Positions 16,842-25,177 of a DNA stretch of 64,000 nucleotides are shown one piece after another; within the stretch, counting starts at the first letter, position 1; each line of letters begins with the position of its first letter. This stretch comes from Enterobacter sp. SA187 (GTDB lineage Bacteria; Pseudomonadota; Gammaproteobacteria; Enterobacterales; Enterobacteriaceae): contig NZ_CP019113.1 of assembly GCF_001888805.2 (NCBI RefSeq), positions 2,666,001 through 2,730,000 of the forward strand. The letters run 5' to 3'. Below the pieces are notes generated by a model that saw only the letters and a program-made list of their open reading frames with translations, searched no databases and was not told where the DNA came from. Position numbers and translations under genes: made by a program.

Positions 16842-17834
16842 TCAAATAATGGTCGTTGCCACAATCACATTTCGCGGGCAGGGCTTGCCGGAAATCAGCT
16901 TAAAGATCAGATCAAAGCTCTGCGCGCCTAGTTCCTGGGACGGCACGTCAATACCGCCGGGCGGCGGGTTGAGAATAAAAGAAAGGGTTTCGTTAAGGTA
17001 GCCCACCACCGTCAACTGCTGCGGGATACGGATGTTTTGCTCTGCCGCCGCGCGATAGACGCTCATCAGCTTCAGGCTGTCGGTGGCGAAGATCGCGTCG
17101 GGGCGTGTGGGCAGGCTCAGTAAGGCACGGGCGGCGTCCAGCGCGCTCTCCTGCCTGTAGCCGCCGTCGATGATCCACTCATCACGCAGCGGCAACTGGC
17201 TGGCCCGCAAACTGGCCTTAAAGCCGTTAACCCGATCGATGGAAACGTGATAGCTCAGCGGGGCGTGAATACAGGCGATATTTTTATGACCGCCTTTAAT
17301 TAACGCATCGGTAATGGCGATACTGTCGTGATAGTTATCGGTATCCACCGAATAGACGTTTTCAAACTGGCCTTCCACTTTGCCGATCACCACCACCGGA
17401 ATACCGTGCTTATCAAGCTGCGCCAGAAATAACTCATTCGCCGGAGAGCTCAGCATAATAATGCCCTTGATCATCTTCTGCATGATTTTGCTTTCGCATT
17501 TTTGCAGTTCATCGGCGGGGCTTAACGACGTCTGTAATATAACGTCAAAACCTGCATCTTCCGCTTTTTCGGTAATGGCATGTAAGGCTTCAGAGAAATA
17601 AGGATTACCGGCAGTGGTTTTTGTCGGCCGGGTATAAATAACCATAATGGCGTCAAAGCCGGATGAGGTCAGCGCACGGGCGGCTTTATTGGGATGATAA
17701 TTTAGCTCGCTCATCGCTTTAAGAACTTTATCCCTCGCCTGCGGCGAAATATTGGTTTTTTTATTGAGTACCCGCGAGACGGTAGATTTTGAAACACCCG
17801 CCACGCGCGCAATATCATAAATGGTAGGGGACAT
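16842..17834 (-). CDS. ycjW: LacI-family repressor YcjW of the ycj operon
   Basis: The 330-residue protein has a LacI helix-turn-helix at the N-terminus (YDIARVAGVSKSTVSRVLN), a hinge helix (HPNKAARALTSS) and a periplasmic-binding-protein-like effector domain. The E. coli YcjW represses the ycj genes and pspE. Here pspE is not adjacent. The effector is probably a sugar handled by the cluster. The gene is convergent with ompG and lies downstream, in the same direction, of the ADP-ribosylglycohydrolase operon, from which it is separated by 168 nt with one hairpin. Confidence 0.93.
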   Translation of the reverse strand: MSPTIYDIARVAGVSKSTVSRVLNKKTNISPQARDKVLKAMSELNYHPNKAARALTSSGFDAIMVIYTRPTKTTAGNPYFSEALHAITEKAEDAGFDVILQTSLSPADELQKCESKIMQKMIKGIIMLSSPANELFLAQLDKHGIPVVVIGKVEGQFENVYSVDTDNYHDSIAITDALIKGGHKNIACIHAPLSYHVSIDRVNGFKASLRASQLPLRDEWIIDGGYRQESALDAARALLSLPTRPDAIFATDSLKLMSVYRAAAEQNIRIPQQLTVVGYLNETLSFILNPPPGGIDVPSQELGAQSFDLIFKLISGKPCPRNVIVATTII

Positions 17835-17962
17835 AACCTTACAAGTTCCATTAATAGAGTTACATCGTCCATCTTACGGGAGATAAGGCGGGCAAGACAA
17901 ACATTAAGTGGTTAATTGATGAAATGCATCACTGTACGGTCAGCCTTACTCTCAGTGAATGA

Positions 17963-17994
17963 TTACCCGGCGGAATATCCTCTCCGCCGGGTAA
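17963..17994. terminator. Strong stem-loop between the ADPRH-domain gene and ycjW
   Basis: TTACCCGGCGGA and TCCGCCGGGTAA form a perfect 12-bp stem with an 8-nt loop. No T-run follows on either strand, so it may act as a weak terminator or protect the 3' end of the minus-strand operon mRNA. It begins 8 nt after the stop of the ADPRH-domain gene. Confidence 0.5.
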
Positions 17995-18002
17995 GGGGCA
18001 GA

Positions 18003-20102
18003 TTAATGAACCGGAGAAATATGCATCGCGGCGGTGGAGATGGCACCGGCAAACACCAACAGCCCGCAGCCGCCGTCGGTGAAAGCGTTGTCGTCGTCAT
18101 CAATCACGCTAAGCCGGAGATGATCCACCGTGGCTTCAATCAGCCTGCCCTGCAGGCGAATATCAAAAGCGATCTCGCGCTCAAAAACGAAGGTACGCGG
18201 CGCTTCGGCCAGAACCTTAACCTTATCGTCGCGCACCCGTATCAGCTGGAGCTTTTCATCAGCGGTGAGGCGCACGGCATAATAACGGCGCATCCCCTGG
18301 AAGCGGAACGCCAGCCCGCCGTAGTCGCCCAGGTGCAGGGTGAGATCGCACTGGATGCGGTAGTCGCGCCACTCGCGGGTGCCGTGGATCAACACCCCTT
18401 CGTCCCGTTCGCTGGAGATACGGATACGATCCGGATAGTGCCGGGAAAGTAAATCCGCGCCGTTCACCCAGGATCGCCACCAGAAATCGCTTTTGCCTGC
18501 CGGTTTACGCAGGGTGAGCTGCGGCGTTCCGTCCCAGCGCAGGGTATCCATCAGCACCCGTCCGGCAGAGGGGGCCGTCAGCGCAATGCCCACCTCGGCA
18601 ATCGGCTGACCCTGGCAGTCCGGCAGCGTCATGGCGAGCGTGATCCCGCCGCCTGGCGGCAACGGCTGCGGTTCGCCGTAGTAAAGTTGCCGTTCACTGT
18701 TTTCGTCATACACCCGGTAGCAGAGCCGCACCATGACGGTTTGCCGGTTATCCGGCGGCGCAAACAGCGTGGCGCGCAATTGCTGACCCGGATAAACCAG
18801 CGGCGTCGCCAGCAGATCGTAACTGGCGTAGCTCAGCATATCGGCCACTTCCGGCGGCGAAAAGGTGAGGGTGGTGACGCAGGCGGGCGCGTCCGGCGGC
18901 AGGGCGGGGTAATCAAGGCACAGCATATTCCGGCCCTGATACGCCGCATTGCCCACCTGTACCGACGGTGTCAGGGAACGGAAACCCTGCACGCTGCCGG
19001 GCAGCGAGAAGTGAAACTGTGCGCCATCTTTACGGGGCGCCGGGCGCGGCAGCCCGGCGAGCTGGTGACCAAGATCGTACAGATCATCGGTAATGCGCAC
19101 GGCGTTATTAATGGAAAAACCGCCGTCCGCCGAGGAGATGAGCAAACGATCCGCCAGCGGCCCGCGCCAGTCCGGCCCGGCGTCAATGCCCGCCAGTCCG
19201 GTCATGATCCCCGACAGACAGCCGACATTACCGGCGTTGCAGTCGGTGTCCCGGCCGGAGGTATTGATAATGCACTGCGCCTGCTGAAAATTATCAGGGG
19301 CATAGAGCATCGCCATGATCATCAGGGCGTGATTAGGTACCATCGGGCAGTTGCCGGGGTAGTTGTCGTAACCGTACTGCGCGTCGATCTTCTCGCGGGT
19401 GAGGTGCCAGTCGCCGTCCTCCCGGTGCCAGCGGCGAACGTCGGCGATCATACGGGCGATTTCACAGTCGGCAGGAATAAACGACAGGCCCACCTCCAGC
19501 AGCTGCTGAATATCACTACAGATAAAAGCCTGGGCTTCCATGGCTGCCCACAGCATCGCCGCCCATACCGCTTCGCCATCGTGACTGACGCTGGCGGCTT
19601 TTTGCGCTAAGGAGGCGGCAAGGGCGGGCTGACCGGGCGCGACCAGCGCCCAGCCATCAATAAATATCTGTGAGCCAATCTGTTCGGCAATGGTTTTGCC
19701 ATTGGTAGAGGCCGCACCGCTTAACGGCGCGGGAATGCCTTTTTTGAGGTTAAGCCAGGCCGTCTGCTCGGTGGAATTCCCGTTGCCGCCCCACCATAAA
19801 ATGGTGCGCTTATCGATAATGTAATTCAGCCAGCACTGGCCGATCTGTTCTGCGGTGAGCGTATCCGCAAGCCCATAGTCTTCCAGGGCGCGGATAAAGG
19901 TAAAGGTACCGGCCACGTCGTCATCCGCCACCACCAGCGGGCGGTCGAATTTATCATGCACGTAGTAATCGACGTGGCCAAGCCGGTCGACGATCTCCTG
20001 ATAGCGCCAGCCTTCAAACGGGCGTCCTAAGTAGACGCCGATTAATTTCCCCAGCACGCCCGCGTACAGGCGCTGATAATAGTCTGCCGGTAAGGCCATC
20101 AT
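18003..20102 (-). CDS. ADP-ribosylglycohydrolase-family protein with C-terminal LamG-like domain
   Basis: The 699-residue protein begins with an ADP-ribosylglycohydrolase (DraG-like) fold, about residues 1-340: GVLGKLIGVYLGRPFEG, the metal-binding pair in ADDDVAGTFTF, and the second acidic motif SGRDTDCNAGNVG. The C-terminal part (about 535-699) is beta-rich and resembles a concanavalin/LamG-type sugar-binding module. There is no signal peptide, so it should be cytoplasmic. It is the last gene of an MFS-GH31-ADPRH operon. Family members hydrolyse ADP-ribose bonds, but sugar-operon context suggests a glycoside-cleaving or glycan-modifying role; substrate unknown. Two adjacent ATGs (20102, 20099) follow GGGAGGA; the second has better spacing. 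Confidence 0.85.
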   Translation of the reverse strand: MMALPADYYQRLYAGVLGKLIGVYLGRPFEGWRYQEIVDRLGHVDYYVHDKFDRPLVVADDDVAGTFTFIRALEDYGLADTLTAEQIGQCWLNYIIDKRTILWWGGNGNSTEQTAWLNLKKGIPAPLSGAASTNGKTIAEQIGSQIFIDGWALVAPGQPALAASLAQKAASVSHDGEAVWAAMLWAAMEAQAFICSDIQQLLEVGLSFIPADCEIARMIADVRRWHREDGDWHLTREKIDAQYGYDNYPGNCPMVPNHALMIMAMLYAPDNFQQAQCIINTSGRDTDCNAGNVGCLSGIMTGLAGIDAGPDWRGPLADRLLISSADGGFSINNAVRITDDLYDLGHQLAGLPRPAPRKDGAQFHFSLPGSVQGFRSLTPSVQVGNAAYQGRNMLCLDYPALPPDAPACVTTLTFSPPEVADMLSYASYDLLATPLVYPGQQLRATLFAPPDNRQTVMVRLCYRVYDENSERQLYYGEPQPLPPGGGITLAMTLPDCQGQPIAEVGIALTAPSAGRVLMDTLRWDGTPQLTLRKPAGKSDFWWRSWVNGADLLSRHYPDRIRISSERDEGVLIHGTREWRDYRIQCDLTLHLGDYGGLAFRFQGMRRYYAVRLTADEKLQLIRVRDDKVKVLAEAPRTFVFEREIAFDIRLQGRLIEATVDHLRLSVIDDDDNAFTDGGCGLLVFAGAISTAAMHISPVH

Positions 20103-20159
20103 TTCCTCCCTGATTGATAAGTTGCGACATCCGTTGTGCGCTGTCAGGAGTGGGGCGAA

Positions 20160-22526
20160 TCAGCCAATGCGCCACTCACTGGTCGCCACGCCGTTCACCC
20201 ACAGCTGCCGTTTTTCACCTGCCGGTAACGACACCTGCAACGCTTGCCAGGCGGGATTATAATCCCCGCGCCGGGTGATATTCAGTGATATGGATCCGGC
20301 ATCGCAGCTCATTTCCCACGTCAGCCACAGCGCATTACCCTCCTGGTAACCCCAGGATTCACCGTCATCCTCAAACAGCAGCCCGGAAGTTTTACCGACG
20401 CCTTTCAGCGGGTACAGTTTCAGCTCGCGGCTGGTATCCGCGCAGGCGTCAACGTGAGTGATGCGCTCGCTCAGCGGCAGTCCCGCCCCGGCGCGTACCA
20501 GCAGCGGCAGTTTTTCCAGCGGCGCGTCGAGCGTCACCCACTGACCGCCGCTGTACCAGTCGCCGCTGTAAAAATCGTACCAGCCGCTGTGGTTATCCGG
20601 CAGCCACAGGCGGCGCTGGCGCTGACCCGGTTCCACGACGCTAGCCACCAGCAGATCGCGGCCGAGCATAAAATCGTCGCACTCGGCGAAGGTCTGCGCG
20701 TCATGCTCATGATCGAGAAAGGTCGGACGCAGCATGGGCTCGTCATCGGCATGGGCCTGCCACAACAGGGTGTAGAGATAGGGCAGCAGGCGATAGCGCA
20801 GTTCGATGGCGCTGCGTATCGCTGGCGTCACCGCCGGGTACATCCACGGCTCATTCACCGTGCGATCGTCATTCCATGAGTGGATGGTGAAACGCGGATG
20901 CATCACGCCGTTCTGCACCCAGCGGACAAACAGCTCGGCATCCGGTTTATCGCCGGAAAACCCACCGACATCATGGCCGACGTTAAACAGTCCCGACAGG
21001 CTCATGCCCACGCCCATGCGCGTGTTATAGCGCAGCGTATCCCAGTTGGTGCGGTTGTCGCCGCTCCAGGTCTGCACGTAGCGCTGCATCCCGGCGCAGC
21101 CGGAGCGGGAGATCAGATACGGGCGCTTGTGCGGCGCGAACCGCTGCTGGGCTTCCATTGAGGCGCGCATCATTAACAGCGGCATCACCGGGCGGATATG
21201 CTTAATGGCGATTTCGCGCCCGAAGCCGTGACAGCGCGCTTCGCCGTCCCAGACTTCATACTCGTTGTTATCGTTCCAGGTGGAATCAATACCCATCTCC
21301 AACAGTTGCGTGGTAACGCCGTTCTGCCACCAGGCGATGGTCTTTGGATGGGTAAAATCAAGATGCGATCCTTCGTCATCCCAGAAGCTGGAGCGCTCCG
21401 GCGCGTCGCTTTCGGAATCGCGGATAAACAGCCCCTGCTGCGCCACTTCCTCATAGCGCGGGTGATCCTGCAACAGACAGGGTTTGATGTTGGCCGCCAG
21501 CTTAATGCCCGCCTCATGAAATGCGCCGGACATCACCTTCGGCTGCGGCACTTTGTCGTAGTTCCAGTTAAAGACGTAGCGCTTGTTATTGATGGAGGTA
21601 TAGCCGGACGACAGCTGGAAAGAATCGCAGGGAATGGCGTGCTCTGCGCACAGGCGGATAAAATTCATCAGCTGATGCTGGGCATCCGGCGCGTCGGTGT
21701 AGTGCATGGTCGAACCGCTGTAGCCGAGGCTCCATTTGGGGCCGAACAGCGTTTTGCCGGTCAGACGCACAAAGGCTTTGGTGACGTCCAGCACCCGTTT
21801 ACCGGTAAAGACGTAGTAATCAATATCGCCCGCTTCCGCCTGCCAGCGGCGATAGGCGGTGTGATAGTTGTCGATCTCATTACCCAGATCGAGCCAGCAG
21901 CTGCTGAGGTTGTCATAAAACAGGCCGTAGCTGACGTCATCCCGGCGGGTAATGGTAAAGGGGATATGCTTGTACAGCGGATCGGTGCTGACGGCGTTAT
22001 AGCCCATCGCATCCAGATTGCGCATCTCAAAACGCCTGCCGTTGCGCTGTAAATCCCCGGCTTTTTCGCCCAGGCCATAAAAGCGTTCAGTTTTCTCACG
22101 ACGCAGATAGTGCGCCACGCCGTCGCCGTGGGCATTGAGCAGATAAGCGCTGGTGGGACGATCCCCCGCCAGCCACTGCCACGCGCCTGCGTCATCGCGA
22201 TAATGCCACTCCAGCCACAGCGGCTGGTGGACGGTGACGCGCATGGCGGCGCTCTCGACCGTCAGGCTGTCATCAGTGCGGGAGAGCGTCCAGGCCGGGC
22301 AGCTAAAACCGCTCAGATCGTCCCGGGCGCGGCCTTCCCAGGGGACGTCCTGCGCCGGGGCGATGCTCCAGGTTCTGTCCAGCGCCAGTTCGCCTTTGCG
22401 TTTCACCAGTACGCGAAACAGCGTCTCTTCCAGCACGTACAGGCACAGCTTGTGCTGCCCGTCGACCAGCAATTCAAGGTGGTGGTCAGACTGCGTGTGC
22501 AGCGTCCAGTTTTTCAACGTTTTCAT
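20160..22526 (-). CDS. Glycoside hydrolase family 31 (alpha-glucosidase/xylosidase-like)
   Basis: The 788-residue retaining alpha-glycosidase has an N-terminal beta-sandwich (about 1-230), the catalytic barrel (about 240-600) and two C-terminal beta domains. The predicted nucleophile is Asp419 in TWNDNNEYE and the acid/base Asp490 in WSGDNRTNW, both GH31 hallmarks. RFYGLGEKAGDL near 144 is also typical. No signal peptide, so it works on an imported substrate. It lies 18 nt after the MFS gene and 57 nt before the ADPRH-domain gene. The exact specificity cannot be read from sequence; the ExuT-like transporter hints at an acidic alpha-glucoside. Confidence 0.9.
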   Translation of the reverse strand: MKTLKNWTLHTQSDHHLELLVDGQHKLCLYVLEETLFRVLVKRKGELALDRTWSIAPAQDVPWEGRARDDLSGFSCPAWTLSRTDDSLTVESAAMRVTVHQPLWLEWHYRDDAGAWQWLAGDRPTSAYLLNAHGDGVAHYLRREKTERFYGLGEKAGDLQRNGRRFEMRNLDAMGYNAVSTDPLYKHIPFTITRRDDVSYGLFYDNLSSCWLDLGNEIDNYHTAYRRWQAEAGDIDYYVFTGKRVLDVTKAFVRLTGKTLFGPKWSLGYSGSTMHYTDAPDAQHQLMNFIRLCAEHAIPCDSFQLSSGYTSINNKRYVFNWNYDKVPQPKVMSGAFHEAGIKLAANIKPCLLQDHPRYEEVAQQGLFIRDSESDAPERSSFWDDEGSHLDFTHPKTIAWWQNGVTTQLLEMGIDSTWNDNNEYEVWDGEARCHGFGREIAIKHIRPVMPLLMMRASMEAQQRFAPHKRPYLISRSGCAGMQRYVQTWSGDNRTNWDTLRYNTRMGVGMSLSGLFNVGHDVGGFSGDKPDAELFVRWVQNGVMHPRFTIHSWNDDRTVNEPWMYPAVTPAIRSAIELRYRLLPYLYTLLWQAHADDEPMLRPTFLDHEHDAQTFAECDDFMLGRDLLVASVVEPGQRQRRLWLPDNHSGWYDFYSGDWYSGGQWVTLDAPLEKLPLLVRAGAGLPLSERITHVDACADTSRELKLYPLKGVGKTSGLLFEDDGESWGYQEGNALWLTWEMSCDAGSISLNITRRGDYNPAWQALQVSLPAGEKRQLWVNGVATSEWRIG

Positions 22527-22544
22527 ATCGATTTACATCCACTA

Positions 22545-23846
22545 TCAGGCGCGTTTAGCGCGACGTTCAGCAATAAATGCCACCAGGAAAAAAGCGCCGA
22601 TCAGGTCAAAGAATCCCATGGCGACAAACAGCGGGTTGAAGCCGATCTTGTCGGCGGTGACGCCAATCAGCAGGGAGAACAGGAAGCTGGCGATCCACGC
22701 GCAGGAACCGCGCATGCCGTTGACCGTCGCCATCTGCCCCTTGTCGAAGGACTCCACCACCAGCGCGCTCAGCATGCAGGAGATGATCTGATGGCCAAAA
22801 CCGCCAATGGAGATCAGCGCGATGATAATGATCGGATCGCGGGTGAGGGTGACGACAGCCAGCGAGATCATCAGAAACGCGCCTGTCACCGAACTGGCAA
22901 CAATAGAATTGATGCGCGCGCAGCCAAACCAGCGGGTATAAAGTTTGGTGAGATAGCCGCTGGCGATACTGCCCAGATCGGCGGCGAGGAACGGCAGCCA
23001 GGCGAACATGGCGATCTGTTTCAGATCCATGCCGTGCTCTTTCGCCAGATACAGCGGCACCCAGAAGCTCATCACCGCCCAGGCCGGTTCCGCCATAAAG
23101 GCCGGAATGGCGATGCCGTAAAACCGTTTATTTTTGGAGACGGTTTTCAGCGCGGTAAAGAAGGGCAGTTTTTCGGTAAGCGGCTCATTATCCTGCTGAA
23201 TATGCGCCAGCTCCTCTTTGCTCAGATTGGGGTGTTTATCCGGGTTGTGGTAGAACGCCCACCACAGCACCACCCACAGTAATGCCAGACCACCGGTAAA
23301 CATAAAGGCGCCCTGCCAGCCGAAAGAGGCATGGGCAAAATAGATAATCGGCGGGGCCAGCATCGCGCCAATTGAAAAGCCAACCCCCGCCCAGCCTGCC
23401 GCCACCGGACGTTCTGATTTCGGGAACCACTCCCCGAGGGTTTTGGCGTTGGCCGGTGTCGCCGCCGCTTCCGCACCCCCCATAAAGAAGCGCAGGATCG
23501 CCAGCTGCAGCCAGCTTCCGGCCCCGGCATGTAAAATACAGGCCAGCGCCCAGAGGGCAGCGCAGATCATAAAGCCCAGCTTCAGGCCGATGACATCAAT
23601 CAGCCAGCCACAGAGCGGCTGAAAAAGGGTGTAGGCGAGCTGGAACGCGCCAACAATGTACGAATACTGTTCTGTGGTAATGCCGAGGCTGTCTTTTAAC
23701 TCCGGAGCCAGAATACCCAGCGAGTTACGGGTGATGTAGTTGACGGTGACGCCGAGCAAAAACAGCACCAGCACCCACCAGCGAAGATTCTTGATGATGC
23801 GTCGCGGCTTGCCGACCGCGATGTCGTTATTAATGTCCTGACTCAT
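22545..23846 (-). CDS. MFS transporter of the anion:cation symporter family, ExuT-like
   Basis: The 433-residue inner-membrane protein has about 12 helices and the ACS-family pattern seen in the hexuronate transporter ExuT: NYITRNSLGILAPEL in helix 1, EQYSYIVGAFQLAYTLFQP in helix 2, GWLIDVIGLKLG in the first loop, MGGAEAAATPA in helix 4, and AEPAWAVMSFWVPL in helix 7. This family imports sugar acids with protons, so the operon's substrate may carry a carboxylate. GGAGAG precedes the ATG. It is the first gene of the operon and faces a LacI regulator across a 257-nt divergent region. Confidence 0.88.
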   Translation of the reverse strand: MSQDINNDIAVGKPRRIIKNLRWWVLVLFLLGVTVNYITRNSLGILAPELKDSLGITTEQYSYIVGAFQLAYTLFQPLCGWLIDVIGLKLGFMICAALWALACILHAGAGSWLQLAILRFFMGGAEAAATPANAKTLGEWFPKSERPVAAGWAGVGFSIGAMLAPPIIYFAHASFGWQGAFMFTGGLALLWVVLWWAFYHNPDKHPNLSKEELAHIQQDNEPLTEKLPFFTALKTVSKNKRFYGIAIPAFMAEPAWAVMSFWVPLYLAKEHGMDLKQIAMFAWLPFLAADLGSIASGYLTKLYTRWFGCARINSIVASSVTGAFLMISLAVVTLTRDPIIIIALISIGGFGHQIISCMLSALVVESFDKGQMATVNGMRGSCAWIASFLFSLLIGVTADKIGFNPLFVAMGFFDLIGAFFLVAFIAERRAKRA

Positions 23847-23915
23847 AACACTCTCCGAAGGACGGTTTGTAGGGGTATCTGTTTGATACTTATGGTTTTA
23901 ATTACAGAGTTATTA

Positions 23916-23937
23916 CACAACTAGTATGGAAGTTGTG
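23916..23937. promoter_or_regulatory. Inverted repeat CACAAC-N10-GTTGTG in the MFS/LacI divergent region
   Basis: Perfect 6-bp arms lie 10 bp apart, one helical turn, about 70 nt upstream of the MFS gene. A site between divergent operon and regulator is a natural operator or CRP-type position for the LacI protein at 24104. No clear LacI-type CG-centred dyad was found elsewhere in this interval. Confidence 0.4.
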
Positions 23938-24103
23938 CGTCCTGTTGAGATTATGAAAATTCATTGCCGGGTAATAGCGGATTTTGTGCAAGTTTTCTCA
24001 GTAATTTGCCTTACATCCGGCGAAAATCACATCCAGCACAGAGATAGCGTGAAAGCACGCTTATGAAAATTCTTTCATTTAACGAACGGGCGCAGATCAC
24101 AAA

Positions 24104-25177
24104 ATGGACAAAAAGCTCAGAATCGCCGAAATCGCTGCCCGTACCCGGCTGTCGGCCAGTACGGTATCGCGGGTGCTGGCGGGAAAAGCCAATACCAGCG
24201 AAAAAGCGCGGGCAGCGGTGCTGGCCTGCGCCCGTGAACTGGGCGTGATGGACGGTATGGCCGCCGGACGGCTGCTGCTCAACAGTCTGCTGGTGTTCGC
24301 GCCGCAGCGGGCCTTTGATGAGCGCTCGGACATCTTCTATTACCGCGTCATCCAGAGCATCAGCAAAGCGCTGGCGCCGCACGAGGTACACCTGCGTTAC
24401 TGCGCGCTGGAGGAGAACGACAGCGATGCCAACCTGTTTCTGGCAAAAATGAATGACAGTGACACCCAGGCGGCGATCCTGCTCGGCATCGACGACGAAC
24501 ATATTCACGATCTGGCCGCCGATCTGGCAAAGCCCTGCGTGCTGATCAACAGCCGGGACCGGAAAATGCGCCTGCCCGCCATCGCCCCGGATCACCGGCT
24601 GATCGGCGAATTTGCCGCCCGTTACCTGTTCGAAATGGGCCATCGCCACGTGATGAACGTGCTCTGCCTGCGGCGCTACACTATGGAGCTGCGGCTGGCG
24701 GGCATTCGTGACGCCTGGCGCGCGCAGAACCTCCGCTTCAGCGATAACCGCGACGTGCTGCTGGTGCAGAGTTTCAGCGCCCGCGAAGCGGAAGATCGGG
24801 TAGGGGAATGGCTCGACGCCCAGCCCGCGAAAACGCTGCCGACGGCCTTTCTGATGGGCGGCGATTTTCTGGCGGCGGGCGCCGTGAAAGCGCTGCAAAA
24901 GCGTGGTCTGCGGGTGCCGCAGGACGTGTCGGTGATGAGTATCGACGGCTTTAACCTGGCGGCGATCCAGGAGGTGCCGCTCACTGCGGTACACGTTCCG
25001 CGCGACGAGTTGGGAGAAGAGGCGGTGCATTTGTTGCAGCAGCGGCTGATCCGCCCTGACGGGCCAACCGGTACGCTGTTACTTAACGGCAGGCTGGCGG
25101 TGCGGGAGTCAGTGCGGCGGATACGCCCGGACAAAAGGCGCACCGCCGTGGAAAGGGAAGGGCTGTATGATGATTAA
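24104..25177 (+). CDS. LacI-family regulator of the MFS-GH31-ADPRH operon
   Basis: The 357-residue protein has a LacI helix-turn-helix (IAEIAARTRLSASTVSRVLAGKANTSEKAR) and a sugar-binding effector domain with the family motifs GHRHVMNV, MGGDFLAAGAVKAL and VSVMSIDGFNLA. The hinge sequence (MDGMAAGRLLLNSL) differs from the usual YxPN-type hinge. It is divergent from the MFS gene, which it most likely represses. Its last 4 nt overlap the stop of ybiU on the other strand, so the accessory island ends directly against the core gene. Confidence 0.9.
   Translation: MDKKLRIAEIAARTRLSASTVSRVLAGKANTSEKARAAVLACARELGVMDGMAAGRLLLNSLLVFAPQRAFDERSDIFYYRVIQSISKALAPHEVHLRYCALEENDSDANLFLAKMNDSDTQAAILLGIDDEHIHDLAADLAKPCVLINSRDRKMRLPAIAPDHRLIGEFAARYLFEMGHRHVMNVLCLRRYTMELRLAGIRDAWRAQNLRFSDNRDVLLVQSFSAREAEDRVGEWLDAQPAKTLPTAFLMGGDFLAAGAVKALQKRGLRVPQDVSVMSIDGFNLAAIQEVPLTAVHVPRDELGEEAVHLLQQRLIRPDGPTGTLLLNGRLAVRESVRRIRPDKRRTAVEREGLYDD

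Noticed and set aside
18687..19610. 307-codon plus-strand frame opposite the ADPRH gene
   Set aside because: Antisense shadow; composition dominated by R, H, G and Q as expected from codon-biased opposite strand.
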